DNA of 64,000 nt from Trichopria drosophilae (lineage: Eukaryota > Arthropoda > Insecta > Hymenoptera > Diapriidae): NCBI GenBank assembly GCA_030407085.1, contig CM059582.1, forward strand, positions 155,210,501-155,274,500, given 5' to 3'. Shown piece by piece: positions 36,794 through 48,607 of the stretch. The notes beneath the pieces are model-generated. The model did no database searches. It worked only from the letters and a program-made list of their open reading frames with translations, and was not told the origin of the DNA. The position numbers and the translations under genes are program-made. The stretch's first letter is position 1. Every line of letters begins with the position of its first letter.

Positions 36794-37690
36794 ATTTCAA
36801 GTGGGGTCACCGAACATCCCAGAAAAAAAATCTATTTAAAGTTACGGTTTTTACATGTAGCCTTATAGGACGGAACGTGACATGTTAGGTTAGGAACAAC
36901 TAGAATTAATGGATGATCAGAAATTTGGCATTTTTATTTTCACACTAACACGATATACTTAGATAGATAATACTTAGATTCATATTGCCAATTTTACATG
37001 CTTATCTTCTATATTACATTCGTAAAGAAGTTCTATTTACAAAAATAACAAAGGCTCCGAGTGAGAACCTACTAAATATGCTCCATCGTAACCAATCCAC
37101 CTTACTAATATTGTTGATTATTTCGTACGTTTTGCGATCAGATCCAGACTAATTTAGAATATCTGTAACATTATTATAATTATTTTATACTGACCCAAAT
37201 AGCCTTTGTAACCGCGTGCGATCCTATCGACGAAAGTATGAATTACGAGGAATTATCTCATTTTGCACTAATCATATCGGATAAGCGACGTATTTTTCCA
37301 GTCAACTATTTTGTACTACTTTGTCGAAAATTTGCAAAGTTATTCGAAAAATAAACCCGTTTTCCTATATAATTAGTGCAAAATTATCTATTTCCTCGTA
37401 AATCCCCCTTCAACTGGAAGACTAGAATTACTTCAATCCATTTTTCATCAATAATGCTCATACGTTGCGGTGTTAACAGAGTGAATAGCTTCTTTTAGGG
37501 TCCGCTAAAACCCATCGGCCGATGACTTACCCAAGATATTCCATTTCTTTCTAATATTTTTCTAACTCAGAAACCTTCAAAAAGCTTGCGATGAATTTTT
37601 AATTTAATTATTTTATTTAGATAAATTGTGTCAATTTGAAAAACTGCAGAACAATTTCGAAAATGATTACTCATAATTGATTTTTTATTT
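36794..37690. other. Intergenic, nothing recognised
   Basis: AT-rich; no exon, ORF or element boundary seen before the reverse-transcriptase fragment. Confidence 0.4.
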
Positions 37691-37921
37691 AGCCAAGCTT
37701 GCTATTTAATGTCGACTCATTCACCAGACAGGAATTACCTGAGATTGACATTTAATAATAGGTATCGAATTAATTACCTCCCCTTAGGTCTTAATGTTGG
37801 TCCTTTCGTATTGAACAAATTAATAAAACCTATCGTAGTTTTTTTAACAAGCCGTAACATTCGTTGCGTTAGTTACTTGGATAATTTTCTCATTATTAAA
37901 AATTCGTTCATGGGCTGTTGA
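37691..37921 (+). pseudogene. DIRS-like reverse transcriptase fragment
   Basis: The frame from 37709 (open a little upstream, from about 37691) reads SPDRNYLRLTFNNRY, then YLPLGLNVGPFVLNKLIKP and CVSYLDNFLI. This is the order F..LPFGL..AP..F.K...P and YLDD seen in reverse transcriptases of DIRS and related Ty3-type retroelements. The catalytic YLDD has become YLDN and the frame ends soon after, so it is a dead fragment. No flanking repeat or tyrosine recombinase was found beside it. The match to the RT palm is clear by eye; the DIRS assignment is an inference from the LPLGL/KLIKP spacing. Confidence 0.6.
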
Positions 37922-40587
37922 GATACTGAAATTTCACTCGTAATTTGTTAGAAAAACGAGATGCTGATATTAAATATAGTAAGCGGAAATTAATTCCAAC
38001 TACAATGGACCATATTACCCAAACACGAATAGTGAAAAATAAAGCATAGATTAGTTAGTATATAACATAATCAACGTAAACAAAATTAGTGATACTTCTA
38101 TTTTGCTTAATGACATAACAATCAAAAATGCATTGAAATGCATAACCTGTAACCCACACAACGCTGTAAATTGAGGTTTTCAATTGTCAATTCGTAGTTA
38201 TATTACTGTATTCGTAATTTGATTTTTTAAATGGATTTTAATGCAAATAATATTCTGAAAGTATCACATTTTAATCCATATGAGCTACATATGAGTTCAT
38301 ATGTGATTAATGCTCGCAGGTTGGGAAATAATGAATATATTTAAATATAAATTGGAATAGAAACTACTTTTTTTTTAATATACAGGTGAATTCCTCTGCA
38401 AATATTGAAAATAATCAGGACGGTTACACGACATAATAATTGAAAAAAAAAATAATTGCAGACAAAGTACCTTGAAAATCGAATATTCGCCGTTGATCAT
38501 AACGCAACTATTAACCTAACGTAACTTAACCTAACCTAATATACGAAAACTTACGGAGAGAAAAAAAAAAATTATAGAGATAGTAGACAAATAACATTGG
38601 GTATCTACATTACATCACAAAATGTATTTAAATTTAACTGCATTTTTGTAAATCCTGTATCTTACTATGACATTATCACAAAATTTGACTTCAAACTTAT
38701 TAAAATGAATATTACGTAAATTAATTATATAATTAAATCATTCGCGCTTATCGTGTCGTAATTATTTTGATATGAGTTATTTTATTAAAAAAAGTATTGT
38801 GATACCTTCGGGGTACGATGTAGTAAAATACTCTGGATTTCAATTTTAATTACTACAAAAAAGATCGAAGTAATAATTCGTGGATAAATCTGAATAGAAA
38901 TTTGTTGATAAATAATCTTTAAAAATAGTCATAAATGTGAAAATCATGAAAACACGAGAAATAAAAAAGACGGGGCGAAGTGACGAATCTCAAATATTTC
39001 CATTATTATCATACTGATTGTAAAACATCATATATGGTGTCTTTGTTTACACCATTTTTCACATTTTGAGGCATGATATTTAATTTTTTGTTCTCTTATC
39101 TACCTTTGGGAGCGAGAATTTTAATTTTTAAACAAAATTTTCAAGTCATTTTCCTGTACTTTGTTCTCGATTGGTCAATATTTTCATTTTGGCCGTTTAA
39201 TAATCACTATTTATATATTTATTCTAAAAGTATATTTTTTGGACTTATTTATAAAACAGGAATTGTCCCCTTGTTGTGTCTTTATAATGAGATATCGTAC
39301 CTGGAAGTCCAAATGCGATACTTTGGGCTAAAGCGGCGAAATTTTTTCCCGAATGTCTGTATTCCGTGATTATTTTTTAATTTAGAATTCCTTTTTGATG
39401 AATGCATTGAGTAACTACAGACAAAGTTAAAATATGTGATCCTGATATAATACGAGTATTCAAAGCTTCCGAAGTTGCATTTCTTTTTTTGCTGTTGTTG
39501 GAAACTTTGATATATCTGAAGATGTTCATTCCACCAACGTTTTTATTTCTATTAAAACAAACAATAATAACTTAAAAGATTATGACTTGCACTTAATTTT
39601 ATGATAGTCGTCTCAGAGACCTCTAAAAATAAGGATTCGCCACTTCCCCCCGGTATCGCCACTTAGCCCCGTGTTTTTCAAGTTTTTTATATTGGCCATA
39701 GCTGGCCATCTGTAAAACATATACCGTAAGTAACATGCATGTAAATATTGACTATGAAATTACCTATCAAATAAATTTATCGTTTTTGTACTATAAAGAT
39801 TGTTTCGCAATTAATGGACTATTTCTGGAAGAATGTTTAATTTCAAGATTAAAAAAAAATAAATATCTAGTTACACTCGAAGATAAAAATGTTTATAATT
39901 AAAGTTTTAAACGTAATTCAGTACTGGTCACATTACTTGGGTGACTTTGGTTGTAGATTTACATTTAGTTCGGTACTAAAAGAAAGGGAGTAAAGACATC
40001 GAGTACGGAGTTTGCAACTTAAAAAAATATGTGGGATGTTTTGTTCAGACAGATTAGTAAATAATAGACAATGCTTATCCCTGAACTATTAATAACTATC
40101 ATGTACAACTATTAGTTGAGTGCAGAGAATTCATTGAAGATTTATAAAATATTGTGGAAATATTTAGATCTGGCGGTCAAAATGGCCTTCGAAAGGTTAA
40201 TGTGAATTTATATATATATAATAAATAAAAGAAATAAATAACTAAAAATTGATATCCAGATCCAGATTTCAAGTGGTAAATGAAGTACACTCTTTTCGAC
40301 AATTATGGTCGTCCTCGTCAAAAGCTTAATTAAGAATTTCAAAAACATAATTTGTACATGTCTACTAATGCGTTGTTATGTCAAGAAGTTTTTAATAACA
40401 CCCAGTCAATTATTCGAAACTCGTTGACATAACAACAGATTATACACGGACAGTTCTGTGCAAGTATGACACCATGAGGTGCTTCCGACTCTTAAAATAT
40501 GAATGACGATTAATTTTCTCCCCATTAGCCAGGAAGCCTCAATCTAAGAAATTCACATATCACTGAATGTTTTACAGGATGAGGCAG
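37922..40587. other. Intergenic, nothing recognised
   Basis: AT-rich. A few CCTAA-like words at 38514-38542 are too few for a telomere-type array. The 98-codon frame at 39073-39369 is AT-driven, with many Phe and Leu codons, and has no family match. Confidence 0.4.
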
Positions 40588-40733
40588 TTAGGGGTCGTCC
40601 ATACCTTTTTTGTCTCGTCCCCCCTCACTCAGAAGACAATTTTATCATTTTTTTCTGTACTTTTTACATCGGCCGTATGGTTTCTGCCCTCTCCCCCCTA
40701 ATATAGGAACGTAGTTTATGAATGACCCCTTAA
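40588..40733. mobile_element. Short MITE with GGGGTCGTCCATA ends
   Basis: TTAGGGGTCGTCCATA at 40588 is mirrored by TTTATGAATGACCCCTTAA ending at 40733. Between them are C-rich runs and text like the tail of the 26511 copy. Repeats with GGGTCGTCCATAAA ends are common in arthropod genomes. About 146 bp, non-coding. Confidence 0.5.
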
Positions 40734-41372
40734 CAGATGATACTACACGTCAGCTTTGCTACTGCCAAAACTATACATTTTAGATTAGGGCACTTCCAAA
40801 CTTTTTTGTACAAAATTTCCCGCTGTATAAAATAGGTTATGTCCAAAATTGCTCTAATCTGCACCATTCCAGCAACACATGGTTTCATTCTTGCACAGTT
40901 CTTTCCGTGTAGACTATAGTCTAATTAACTGTTTTTAAATTTTAAATTAAGTTATTGATTATCGCGGACATGGCTATTGAACTCTCAAAAAGTGTTTGTT
41001 TCATCCCCCCACCTCTTCTGAAAAATCTGGATTCGGTTATCAATAAAATCGGTAAATGCCTAAAAATTCGACACTTGGAATACACATCTAAACGTTTCAC
41101 ATTCTTGTTGCAAATTATTGTTGCCAAACTGTCCCTTTTGTAGGATATCATTTTAGTAAGAACTAATTTTCATCTCATCACAACACAATAATTTATGATA
41201 TATTAACCTGATTAAATCGTTATGAGGAAAACGATTAAGAAGAAATGATTGAATTAATTGTCAAAATCAGTTTTCCTTTGAATTTTAATCGCTTTCCTTG
41301 GAGAACGGGATCAGGAAATCGTCGAAACATTTCTGAAAGGTGGATGAACTAATTGAAAATTCCTGTTTTCAG

Positions 41373-42792
41373 GTGGATTCACTACCACGCTGCCCAACCG
41401 TTAGTCCTTAGTTTACGTCGATTATCCATACACTAAAAGCCAGGAAACAGCGAAAGGAATAATTGTTAGTGGAGCGATAAAAAAAAAGAGAGTGTGCCCT
41501 ACTGTTCCATGGCGGCACAATTGACGTAAAACAACTGTTTCGTCGGTCGCGTCTCGGCGAGCGGCTGGACAGCTAGAACGAAAGAGCGCGCGGATACCGA
41601 ATGATACCTCGGGAAAAAAACCATTCTTAAAATGCCATAACGATCGATCATTTCTAATGGTTTTATTGTGTATATTAATTTTTATTATTTTCGATGGCAA
41701 TGATTTAAGTTGTACGGTGTACTCAGTGTCGGCACATAATTCGAGGATGTTAGTCCCTTCTTTCATTAAGGTTCAGCCGTGCCCGGTGGGAGGAGACGAT
41801 CAAAGTGGGCGCACGCTCGCAGGGATTATTATATTATATTATATAAATATATAGTGAGCGCGTATGGGTGTGCGTGTGTACGTGTGTAACTGTCACGTGC
41901 GAGCGTGGGCTGTCATGACGTTCTCTCCCTTTCCCATCCCAAAACTTCTTATCGCACTCTTCTTCCCTCACCGTCTCGTGATCCTCTCGACGCAAAAACG
42001 CTTTTTGATTTGGTGGTGGGAGGGGAAAGGGTTCCCTGATCAGGGGGGAGGGATCAAATTGAAATAAATTTTGAAGTATGGAAAGCTTCTTCGCGTCGAG
42101 CTCACGAACCCACGTCACTATGATCATCGTCTCCGACGGCCGGCAGGGGCGTTGTTTGAAATGTATCATATATTCGTATTAACGATAACTGGTAACTATA
42201 ACAGAACATAGTAAATTAGGTAATTATACATATATACTTATATATAGATATATACATATGCTTGTAGATATATGTGTATACGTATATACGTATATTAATA
42301 TATTATTAAGTATAGTAATACAGAATAATACAAGAGTCACGTACACACTGAAGACACGAGTACACATTATACGGGATGCGCGAGAGATAATGTCATTTAG
42401 TGAATGAGTGAGTGTGTATGTGTGTGTGTGTGTGTGTCAGACAGAGAAAGAGAGTGAGCGAAAGGCAGAGAGAAAGAGAGTGGGAATGAATAAGGATGAA
42501 TGCGTGAGTGAAAGTGACATAGTTAAATATAAGCTGACGAAAGAACATCCCTGCAGTAATAAAAAAAAAACATTAACGATATAAAAAGAGAATACAAACA
42601 TGTTACAAACCCATGTGCTACCGATAAAATTAATACTGCGTTGATTGCATGACCGAAACTGGACGAGTAAACCTTTTTCAAGAATGATGAATTGTAGGAC
42701 TACGCAAGTACATAAAGTAATATTAACGAATAATAAGATAGAATGCATTGATGATGAGAAAAAGGAGGAGAGTGAGAGGGAGAAATTGAGAG

Positions 42793-42835
<43 letters not shown>

Positions 42836-43770
42836 AATAGATTAAGAGATTGATAGAGAGTAAGAAGTGAGAGACGTAAAAAAGTATATGTTGTGTTTTA
42901 AAAGAAAAAAAAATACAAGAAGCGAAGAACAAATATATACAATAAAAAAAAATCAATTGTACCAAAATATTCATGGTTGCTTATACATATAATAAATAAT
43001 AGAGATACAATGCATAAGATTTATTCGAGCTGTGCTCCCACTGGTCGTCGTGGCAGTGTACGTGGGAATGTTTTTAAAATTTCTTACCAATGCATAATAG
43101 CGATAGTTAGTAGCGAGTTACGAGCGAATGAATGGATGGTAATGTTGATTATAAATCAATGGGAATTGATGGAAGTAAGTTACTTGCTCAGTTCTCGCGC
43201 AGTATTCTATCGAGTCATATGCCATCGTCTCTTTCAAATTAGCAACAATGTGAAAAAGAACGGAAGAATGTATGTAAGAGAAAGAGAGGAAGTGAAAGAG
43301 AGAGGGAGAGAGAAAGAGAGAGAGAGAGGGACCGTTTTTCTGGTATATTGAAATGTTCGTTTCTTTTTTGTTACCTTCCTAGATTATTTTTCGTTCTTGA
43401 CTTTGCAAATGCTTTCTCGGCCTTCCCTTCCCCATTGTGTGAGAAACTTAGTGCGCGCCGGTCTTAAACCGAGCGAAAATAATAGGCCATCGATATGGTT
43501 TGTAAATGATGTAACATCCCGTAAATGTAGGAGAAAGCGTCTAATGCGAATGCGCCGCGTAAATAGATGTTTTCATTACTTTTACTCTGTGATTTTTCTT
43601 TCACATCGCTTATTTGCGTACAAATATTGATTAATGCTAGGTGACGAATTCAGATGGAAGTGTTTTACATTTACTATATTTTTATCATTTACCACTAATT
43701 TTTAATGATCGTAACGAATTCACAGAGCTCGCTGTACAAAAGATAAAAATAAATACAGTAGAATTTAACG
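41373..43770 (+). other. Candidate terminal 3'UTR exon of wdb
   Basis: A good 3' splice site (CCTGTTTTCAG at 41362-41372) starts a long stretch that is clearly less AT-rich than its surroundings. It has UTR-like simple tracts ((TG)n near 42411, (GA)n near 42794) and ends near AATAAA at 43748. The strand and the free 5' splice site at 28996 suggest splicing from the last wdb exon, giving a ~2.4 kb 3'UTR. A weaker option uses 28926/28927 as donor and would add GGFTTTLPNR and a stop at 41402-41404 to the protein. No transcript evidence is available here. Confidence 0.4.
42411..42845. repeat. (TG)n and (GA)n microsatellites
   Basis: A TG-rich tract at about 42409-42438 is followed by interrupted GA-rich sequence. 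An almost pure (GA)n run lies at about 42794-42835, and another GA-rich tract at 43283-43330. They create the Arg/Glu-rich and Leu/Ser-rich chance frames on the two strands. Confidence 0.85.
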
Positions 43771-44041
43771 ATACGTTTCTATTTTGAGGCTCACTCGCTG
43801 AGGAGGGCATGAACGATAATTCCACTGACAGATAAGTGACAGTATTGCCTGTATTGTGCACCAAACAATGTTATGAATTTGAGATCATTAGACATCTCTA
43901 AGGATGTACTACTAAAAGAGGTTGCTGCTCAAATCTTCGTTGCGGTTCATCGTACTTCCGTAGTATTTATCTTCTCCATTCCGGCGATTTAAAAATTAGT
44001 TCGAATACTTTGTTAGTATAAATAGTATTTAAACATTTTAG

Positions 44042-44089
44042 GATATATGGGATCCGAGCTTCACAAATTTGCCGAGTTCTGAAGAAACG
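44042..44089 (+). other. Orphan exon-like segment (48 bp)
   Basis: A pyrimidine-poor but usable acceptor, CATTTTAG, at 44041 and a strong donor, ACG|GTAAGT, at 44089/44090 frame exactly 16 codons (DIWDPSFTNLPSSEET), open and symmetrical in phase 0. Composition differs from the AT-rich surroundings. It could be an alternative exon of wdb, an exon of an unseen plus-strand gene, or chance. No partner exons were identified. Confidence 0.25.
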
Positions 44090-45051
44090 GTAAGTAATTT
44101 TTTGTTTTATGTATTATTCACCCTGTTAAGTCCCTCTAGTGGCGAAAATTAAATAAAAATAATCGGGTACACATTCCATACACTACGGCATTTTCCATCA
44201 TTGTGTACTGTATGTGTACCAAATTAGTTTAGTATCATCACTAGAATATACTGGTGATTAAATTTAAAATATCGTTTTTATCAACTACGAATTTTAAATT
44301 GTCAATGACGGAATTGAGGGTTGATAGTATCTTTTCTAGTTAAGCAGCGCATAGGATGTAGGAAATTGATGGTGGACATGGAAATAGTATTTTTCGTCCC
44401 TAGGGCGCAAAATGACAGAGTGATCGGCGCGCCCGAGGGTGCAAAACGTTGCGCCCGTGGTTCGAACGTTATTTTTTGTCGCAGTAGTAGCCGCAAAATG
44501 CCGTGCCGGAACCCCCCCCCCCCCTTCCCTTCAATTAAAAAAAAGATTACCAACAACAAAAAAAAAGTGGTAGGAAAAAAATTCATAATATAATTAGGCG
44601 AAGGACAGTGGATTGGGGCAGGAAAGGGGGGGGTTCGGGGGGGCGAAGCCCCTCCGACATAAATGAAATTCTGATTTTTAAGAAAAAAAAAATGAAAAAC
44701 CGGCAAAGGACGAACGATTGATAACTTTATTGAATAACACAATTACAATTTGTTTAATTGTATATTTATATATTTCTAAGAAAAGTTTTGTTTATTATTT
44801 TGACCAAACAAAAGATAATTTATTCGGAAAATATACTAATTATTTAAGCAATAAATAATACTGAATTATTATTATTTTTATATTTCCACTCAATTGTTTT
44901 CTAAACAAAACAAAATAATATTTATTTATTTTTGGATAACTAAGACTGCTTATTTTGAATTTATTTACTTCTTTTTATCTTTTATTTGTTTACATCGTTA
45001 TCGAATGAACAGAAAAAACTGTATTGTTATTATTAATTTAACAAATATAAC

Positions 45052-45618
45052 TTATTTTTTATTTATATCGTTGAACTGAAACGTGAAATTAAAATTGTTA
45101 TTCACTTTTGATTGATTTACTTCTTTTTTGGATCTTTTGTTTTTGATACATTCGTTGTCGCTGTCGTCGGATGAAATATGCGATGGTGATGCCGTGTCGA
45201 TTGCATGTACTATACGATCGGTAAGTTTACGTTTATTTTTTACAGATTCCTCCACGTAGCCTTCAGCCACACTTGCCGATTTCCAACCCCCGTGTCGTTT
45301 TAGGGCGGAGGTATTTGCTCCTGCATCAGCAAGTATAGTGGCGGAAGTTCTACGAAAACTGTGCCCTGTGTACAGTGAAGGATCTGGCAAATTTAAAAAT
45401 TGTGCAATTTTAGCAGGCATTTCGCCGAGTTTATTTTTTCCAATGACTTGATTGGTGCATTTTCCGTTGCGATAAGATAAAAATAATTTTGTTGACGTAC
45501 ATTTTGTCGGTCTCTTGTTCAAATACATTTTCACAATCTCTGCATATCTATCGTTTACTACAAAAAATCGCGGTTTGTTATTCTTGGTTTCCGGTAGTGT
45601 GATTATTCTACGACTTCT
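45052..45618 (-). pseudogene. Crypton-like tyrosine recombinase, C-terminal catalytic part
   Basis: The frame is open from 45618 (just after a TAG at 45621-45619) to the stop at 45054-45052, about 188 residues. No ATG opens it; the first Met-like codon (45534) is GTG. Visible catalytic motifs, counted from 45534: His58-x-x-Arg61 in TGHSFRRTSATIL, His81 and Trp84 in KRHGGWKS, and the nucleophile Tyr93 in AEGYVEES. These fit the second half of a tyrosine recombinase, and the text closely recalls the Crypton-like recombinases common in insect genomes. The C-terminal tail is basic and Asn-rich (KNKRSKK). The N-terminal half, with the first catalytic Arg, is cut off by the stop; another frame just upstream (about 45620-45665) looks continuous with it, suggesting a frameshift. 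Inactive as it stands. Confidence 0.75.
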
Positions 45619-45738
45619 CTAGCCATACTAATTACGAGCATATCATTATTTGTGAAAATAGGTGTGATGCGCGAAAAAGGAAGTGGAAGGGCAATGGATG
45701 GCAAGGGAGAGTGGGGTTATTTCGACGTTCCTATGATC

Positions 45739-45937
45739 ATGGTATAATAAGTAAGGTATAGCAACTTGGTGATTGCGCAGAAGTAACCAACCAGCGTTGA
45801 TCTAAACTGGTCGGTCAAGGCAGGATGGGAGCATGTTGTAAGAAGAGCGGTATAGAAGCAACCAATCAGTTTTGATCTAAATTGGTCTTTCTCCTTCCTC
45901 AACATGCGCATTGCTATACCTCTCTTATTGTACCATG
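45739..45937. mobile_element. Nested ~200 bp MITE with 9-10 bp target duplication
   Basis: Inverted ends ATGGTATAATAAG...AGGTATAGCAA and mirror (TTGCTATACCTCTCTTATTG, TACCAT). Flanked by CCTATGATC at 45730-45738 and 45938-45946. Two internal direct repeats, AG(T/C)AACCAA(C/T)CAG followed by TTGATCTAAA(C/T)TGGTC, begin near 45781 and 45858. Each is partly self-complementary (GACCAGTTTAGATCAA). It sits inside the tyrosine-recombinase element, so it is the younger insertion. Confidence 0.65.
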
Positions 45938-46439
45938 CCTATGATCAGAGATTTTCCTCCTCTCCTTTTCTATAAACAAAAGAAAATTCAGCAATGCGAT
46001 TAATATGTTTTTCCGCTCCCCCCAATTTTGCGCCCTCGCGGGTGCGAAATCGCATTTTGCGCCCTGAAAACGGGGCGCAAAATCGCATTTTGCGGCCTAC
46101 TGCGACAAAAACAATATTTTAATTTTTGGACAAACTTCGGAAAAATGGTATATTTCTATAATACACTTTTTCGGTAAATGTTCATTCCATATAAACTAAA
46201 ACTCCATCATATGTACAAATTTCAGATGTTACGAAAAGATTCGAGATTATATTTTGCTTCCTTTTACTTTTGTCTGAAATTAATTTTTACTTGTTAAAAT
46301 TGTGTTAATGGGAAGGTAAATGTCCCAGTACCTGTCCACAAGATGCTTAAGAATTATTAAGCGCAATGTCATTCATATAAACGTTTACGACAGGAAATGT
46401 TTTACATGTGTTAAAACATTCCTATCGTACATGAAAATA

Positions 46440-46599
46440 TTAACCCTTAGTTCCGACGGCTATTTTGAAGCCTTTTCCTCTTACTACCTGGGTCAAATAT
46501 GTCCTGCCGTTTGAAATGCTTACACTTGTGCAATTTATAAAGTACAGTTTGAATTTTCTCTGGGTCCAAAACGACCCTGGAGTCAGGATTAAGGGTTAA
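46440..46599. mobile_element. Short TTAA-flanked MITE
   Basis: TTAA at 46440-46443 and 46596-46599. Ends CCCTTAGTTCCGAC and, mirrored, GTCAGGATTAAGGG. The right end also contains GGGTCCAAAACGACCC, a short palindrome-like stretch. About 160 bp, non-coding, piggyBac-like by its ends. Confidence 0.6.
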
Positions 46600-48607
46600 T
46601 AAACTATTATTTTTCATCGAAGAAACTTAAATATGAATAATAATGTAACTACATATGATGTACTAATACACAACCAGCCGCAAATGAGTTAGAATTAATT
46701 TTTAAAATAATTGAAGCTAATAAAATGCAATTCCAGTGAAATAAGACCTGCAAGTTTATAATGTATACTCAAATAATACGAAAATATTACTATAAATACA
46801 AAAATTAAACGATTGTAGCAAGAGGTTAGGAGACGAAACGGTTATAGGATCTTCATGTTTGACTTGACCTTACAGCTTGCTTCAGAAATTTGAGGTTCAT
46901 AAACAAAACTCAGAGAAAGAAAAACGGTGAGAGTTAAAAGATAAGCATCCAAAGTGATAAAAAATAAGAAATACTCACAACTTTCTATCACAAATCATCG
47001 AACATGCTCAAACAATTCCAGAGCCGATGTGGTTAGTTATCCGTCTAAGACGAATTGTCTGTACCGTTATATAGCCACATACTTTTTAATAATAAAATGA
47101 ATTTAAATACGAATTTTTCATATTACATTTTGTTTGTAACACCCCTAAAATTCTATTTGTGCATGACTTTTGTGGTTATGCTTAATTGTCGACTTAACCG
47201 GTACTGAACTTATCTCAAAACTATCACAAGACACACTGAAAATCGTGCTATGTTTGACAGTTGACATTTAAACACATTTTTTTTATTAAAAATAATACAT
47301 AAAGTAAAAAATAATACAATAAACATATGTATTTTATATATTTTTTACACATCGTGATAAATAAGAAACCTTTATGGGTGGTCAGGTACCGGTTACCGGT
47401 CAGTAATCGGGACATTTACCTTACTTGAATAACAAAGTAAACGTACATGCACGTACAACTAATGAATATATAATATATAAATGATATTTGGTCTTATCTG
47501 CTTATTTTAGGGAAGAGAGATTATAATTATAAGGGGTGGGGGGGGGGGGGGGAAGAGTGATTGCGTGCTTGTCCAAATGGTTTATTGACAAGTTCGTGGA
47601 GTATCCGTGGGATTAATTAAGACTTTCTCCCATTATTGCAAACCTATATGGACAATATGAAAGATTGAAAACACTTTTATTAATAAATTAAAATTTAAAG
47701 TACACTTATTTTTAAGATTTCTTGATAACTTTTTGTTCTATATAAATTTGATAATCTACTTAACTTTAAAAGTTATACTAGTAAAACTAAATATATCAGT
47801 TAAGTCGAAGATAATTTTAAATCGGTCAATAATACTCAAAAATAATGGTTTTCTGGATACCGACAGGTATCCTAAAGGTATTTAATATGTATATAAATAT
47901 ATTCAACGAGATACCTGAATTTTCTCTTAAACCATCCGTCTTATATCAAAATTAATGTAGTTTTAGGCTTTATTGAAAAATAATAAAACTAACGTAGAGG
48001 GAAAAGCTTTCAAATTTAGTTTATCAGGTTTTCCACGGTTTTCCTAAAAATCTGTTTAGGAGAGCATATGTAAAGGGTGCATTTATTACACAACTCTTTA
48101 CACATCAACCAAATATATAACAATCAAACAGAACATCTTCTAAGAACCGCAATACAATATAAACAAAAATATAGGAGATATAAAACCTGGAAGTACTGTT
48201 TACAAATAAGCACTGCAGTTTACAAATTCCTAATCTACATTGTAATCAGGTATACACAGGTCAAACTGAAAGAAATTAGAGAGGCTCTTTAGAGAAATAT
48301 GGAAGGTCATGAAGAACATTACACTGGTTTAACCATTTAAGATTTGAATGTTAGGTAATGTTCTTAAGAAAAAATAATCGATTGGTTACTTTCCCCGTAG
48401 ACCCTTGATAATTTTGCCATCTCTGCAAAAAATGTTTATCCAATGCTAAATAATATCTTCGGAATCCATTTATATGTTCTCATTAAGGAATTATGCGACA
48501 GATTACACGCCTATAGGATATCTCATGGTCGCTATCCAAACGTCCTTTTGTCGGTTACATTTCACATTTTTGGATAGCGGAGGTTCAAATTTAACGTAAT
48601 GCCAATG
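46600..48607. other. Intergenic, nothing recognised
   Basis: AT-rich, with a G-run at about 47536-47551. No exon, repeat boundary or RNA was recognised. Confidence 0.4.

Larger units (their letters stand above)
44385..46115. mobile_element. Tyrosine-recombinase element with hairpin-word ends (island 3)
   Basis: The left part (44385-44510) starts CTAGGGCGCAAAATG at 44400, then GCCCGAGGG, CGTTGCGCCCGTGGTTCGAA and TTTTTTGTCGCAGTAG. The right part (46013-46115) holds ATTTTGCGCCC, GCGCAAAATCGCATTTTGCG and ends CTACTGCGACAAAAA. TTGTCGCAGTAG and the neighbouring GCCGCAAAATG are therefore terminal inverted repeats. Inside lie a paired C-run/G-run (about 44508-44530 and 44623-44640), the recombinase frame on the minus strand, and a nested MITE (45739-45937). 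No clear target duplication was found, as is usual for elements moved by tyrosine recombinases. Confidence 0.6.

Noticed and set aside
38514..38545. CCTAA-like words suggesting an interstitial telomere repeat
   Set aside because: Only a few imperfect copies; below what would count as a (TTAGG)n array.
41422..42169. 111-114 codon minus-strand frames
   Set aside because: No family motifs or joining exons; they lie antisense within the candidate 3'UTR of wdb.
42645..42974. Arg/Glu-rich and Ser/Leu-rich frames
   Set aside because: Produced by the (GA)n microsatellite.
44302..44742. 146-codon minus-strand frame
   Set aside because: Runs through G/C homopolymers and the repeat end of the recombinase element; no domain resemblance.
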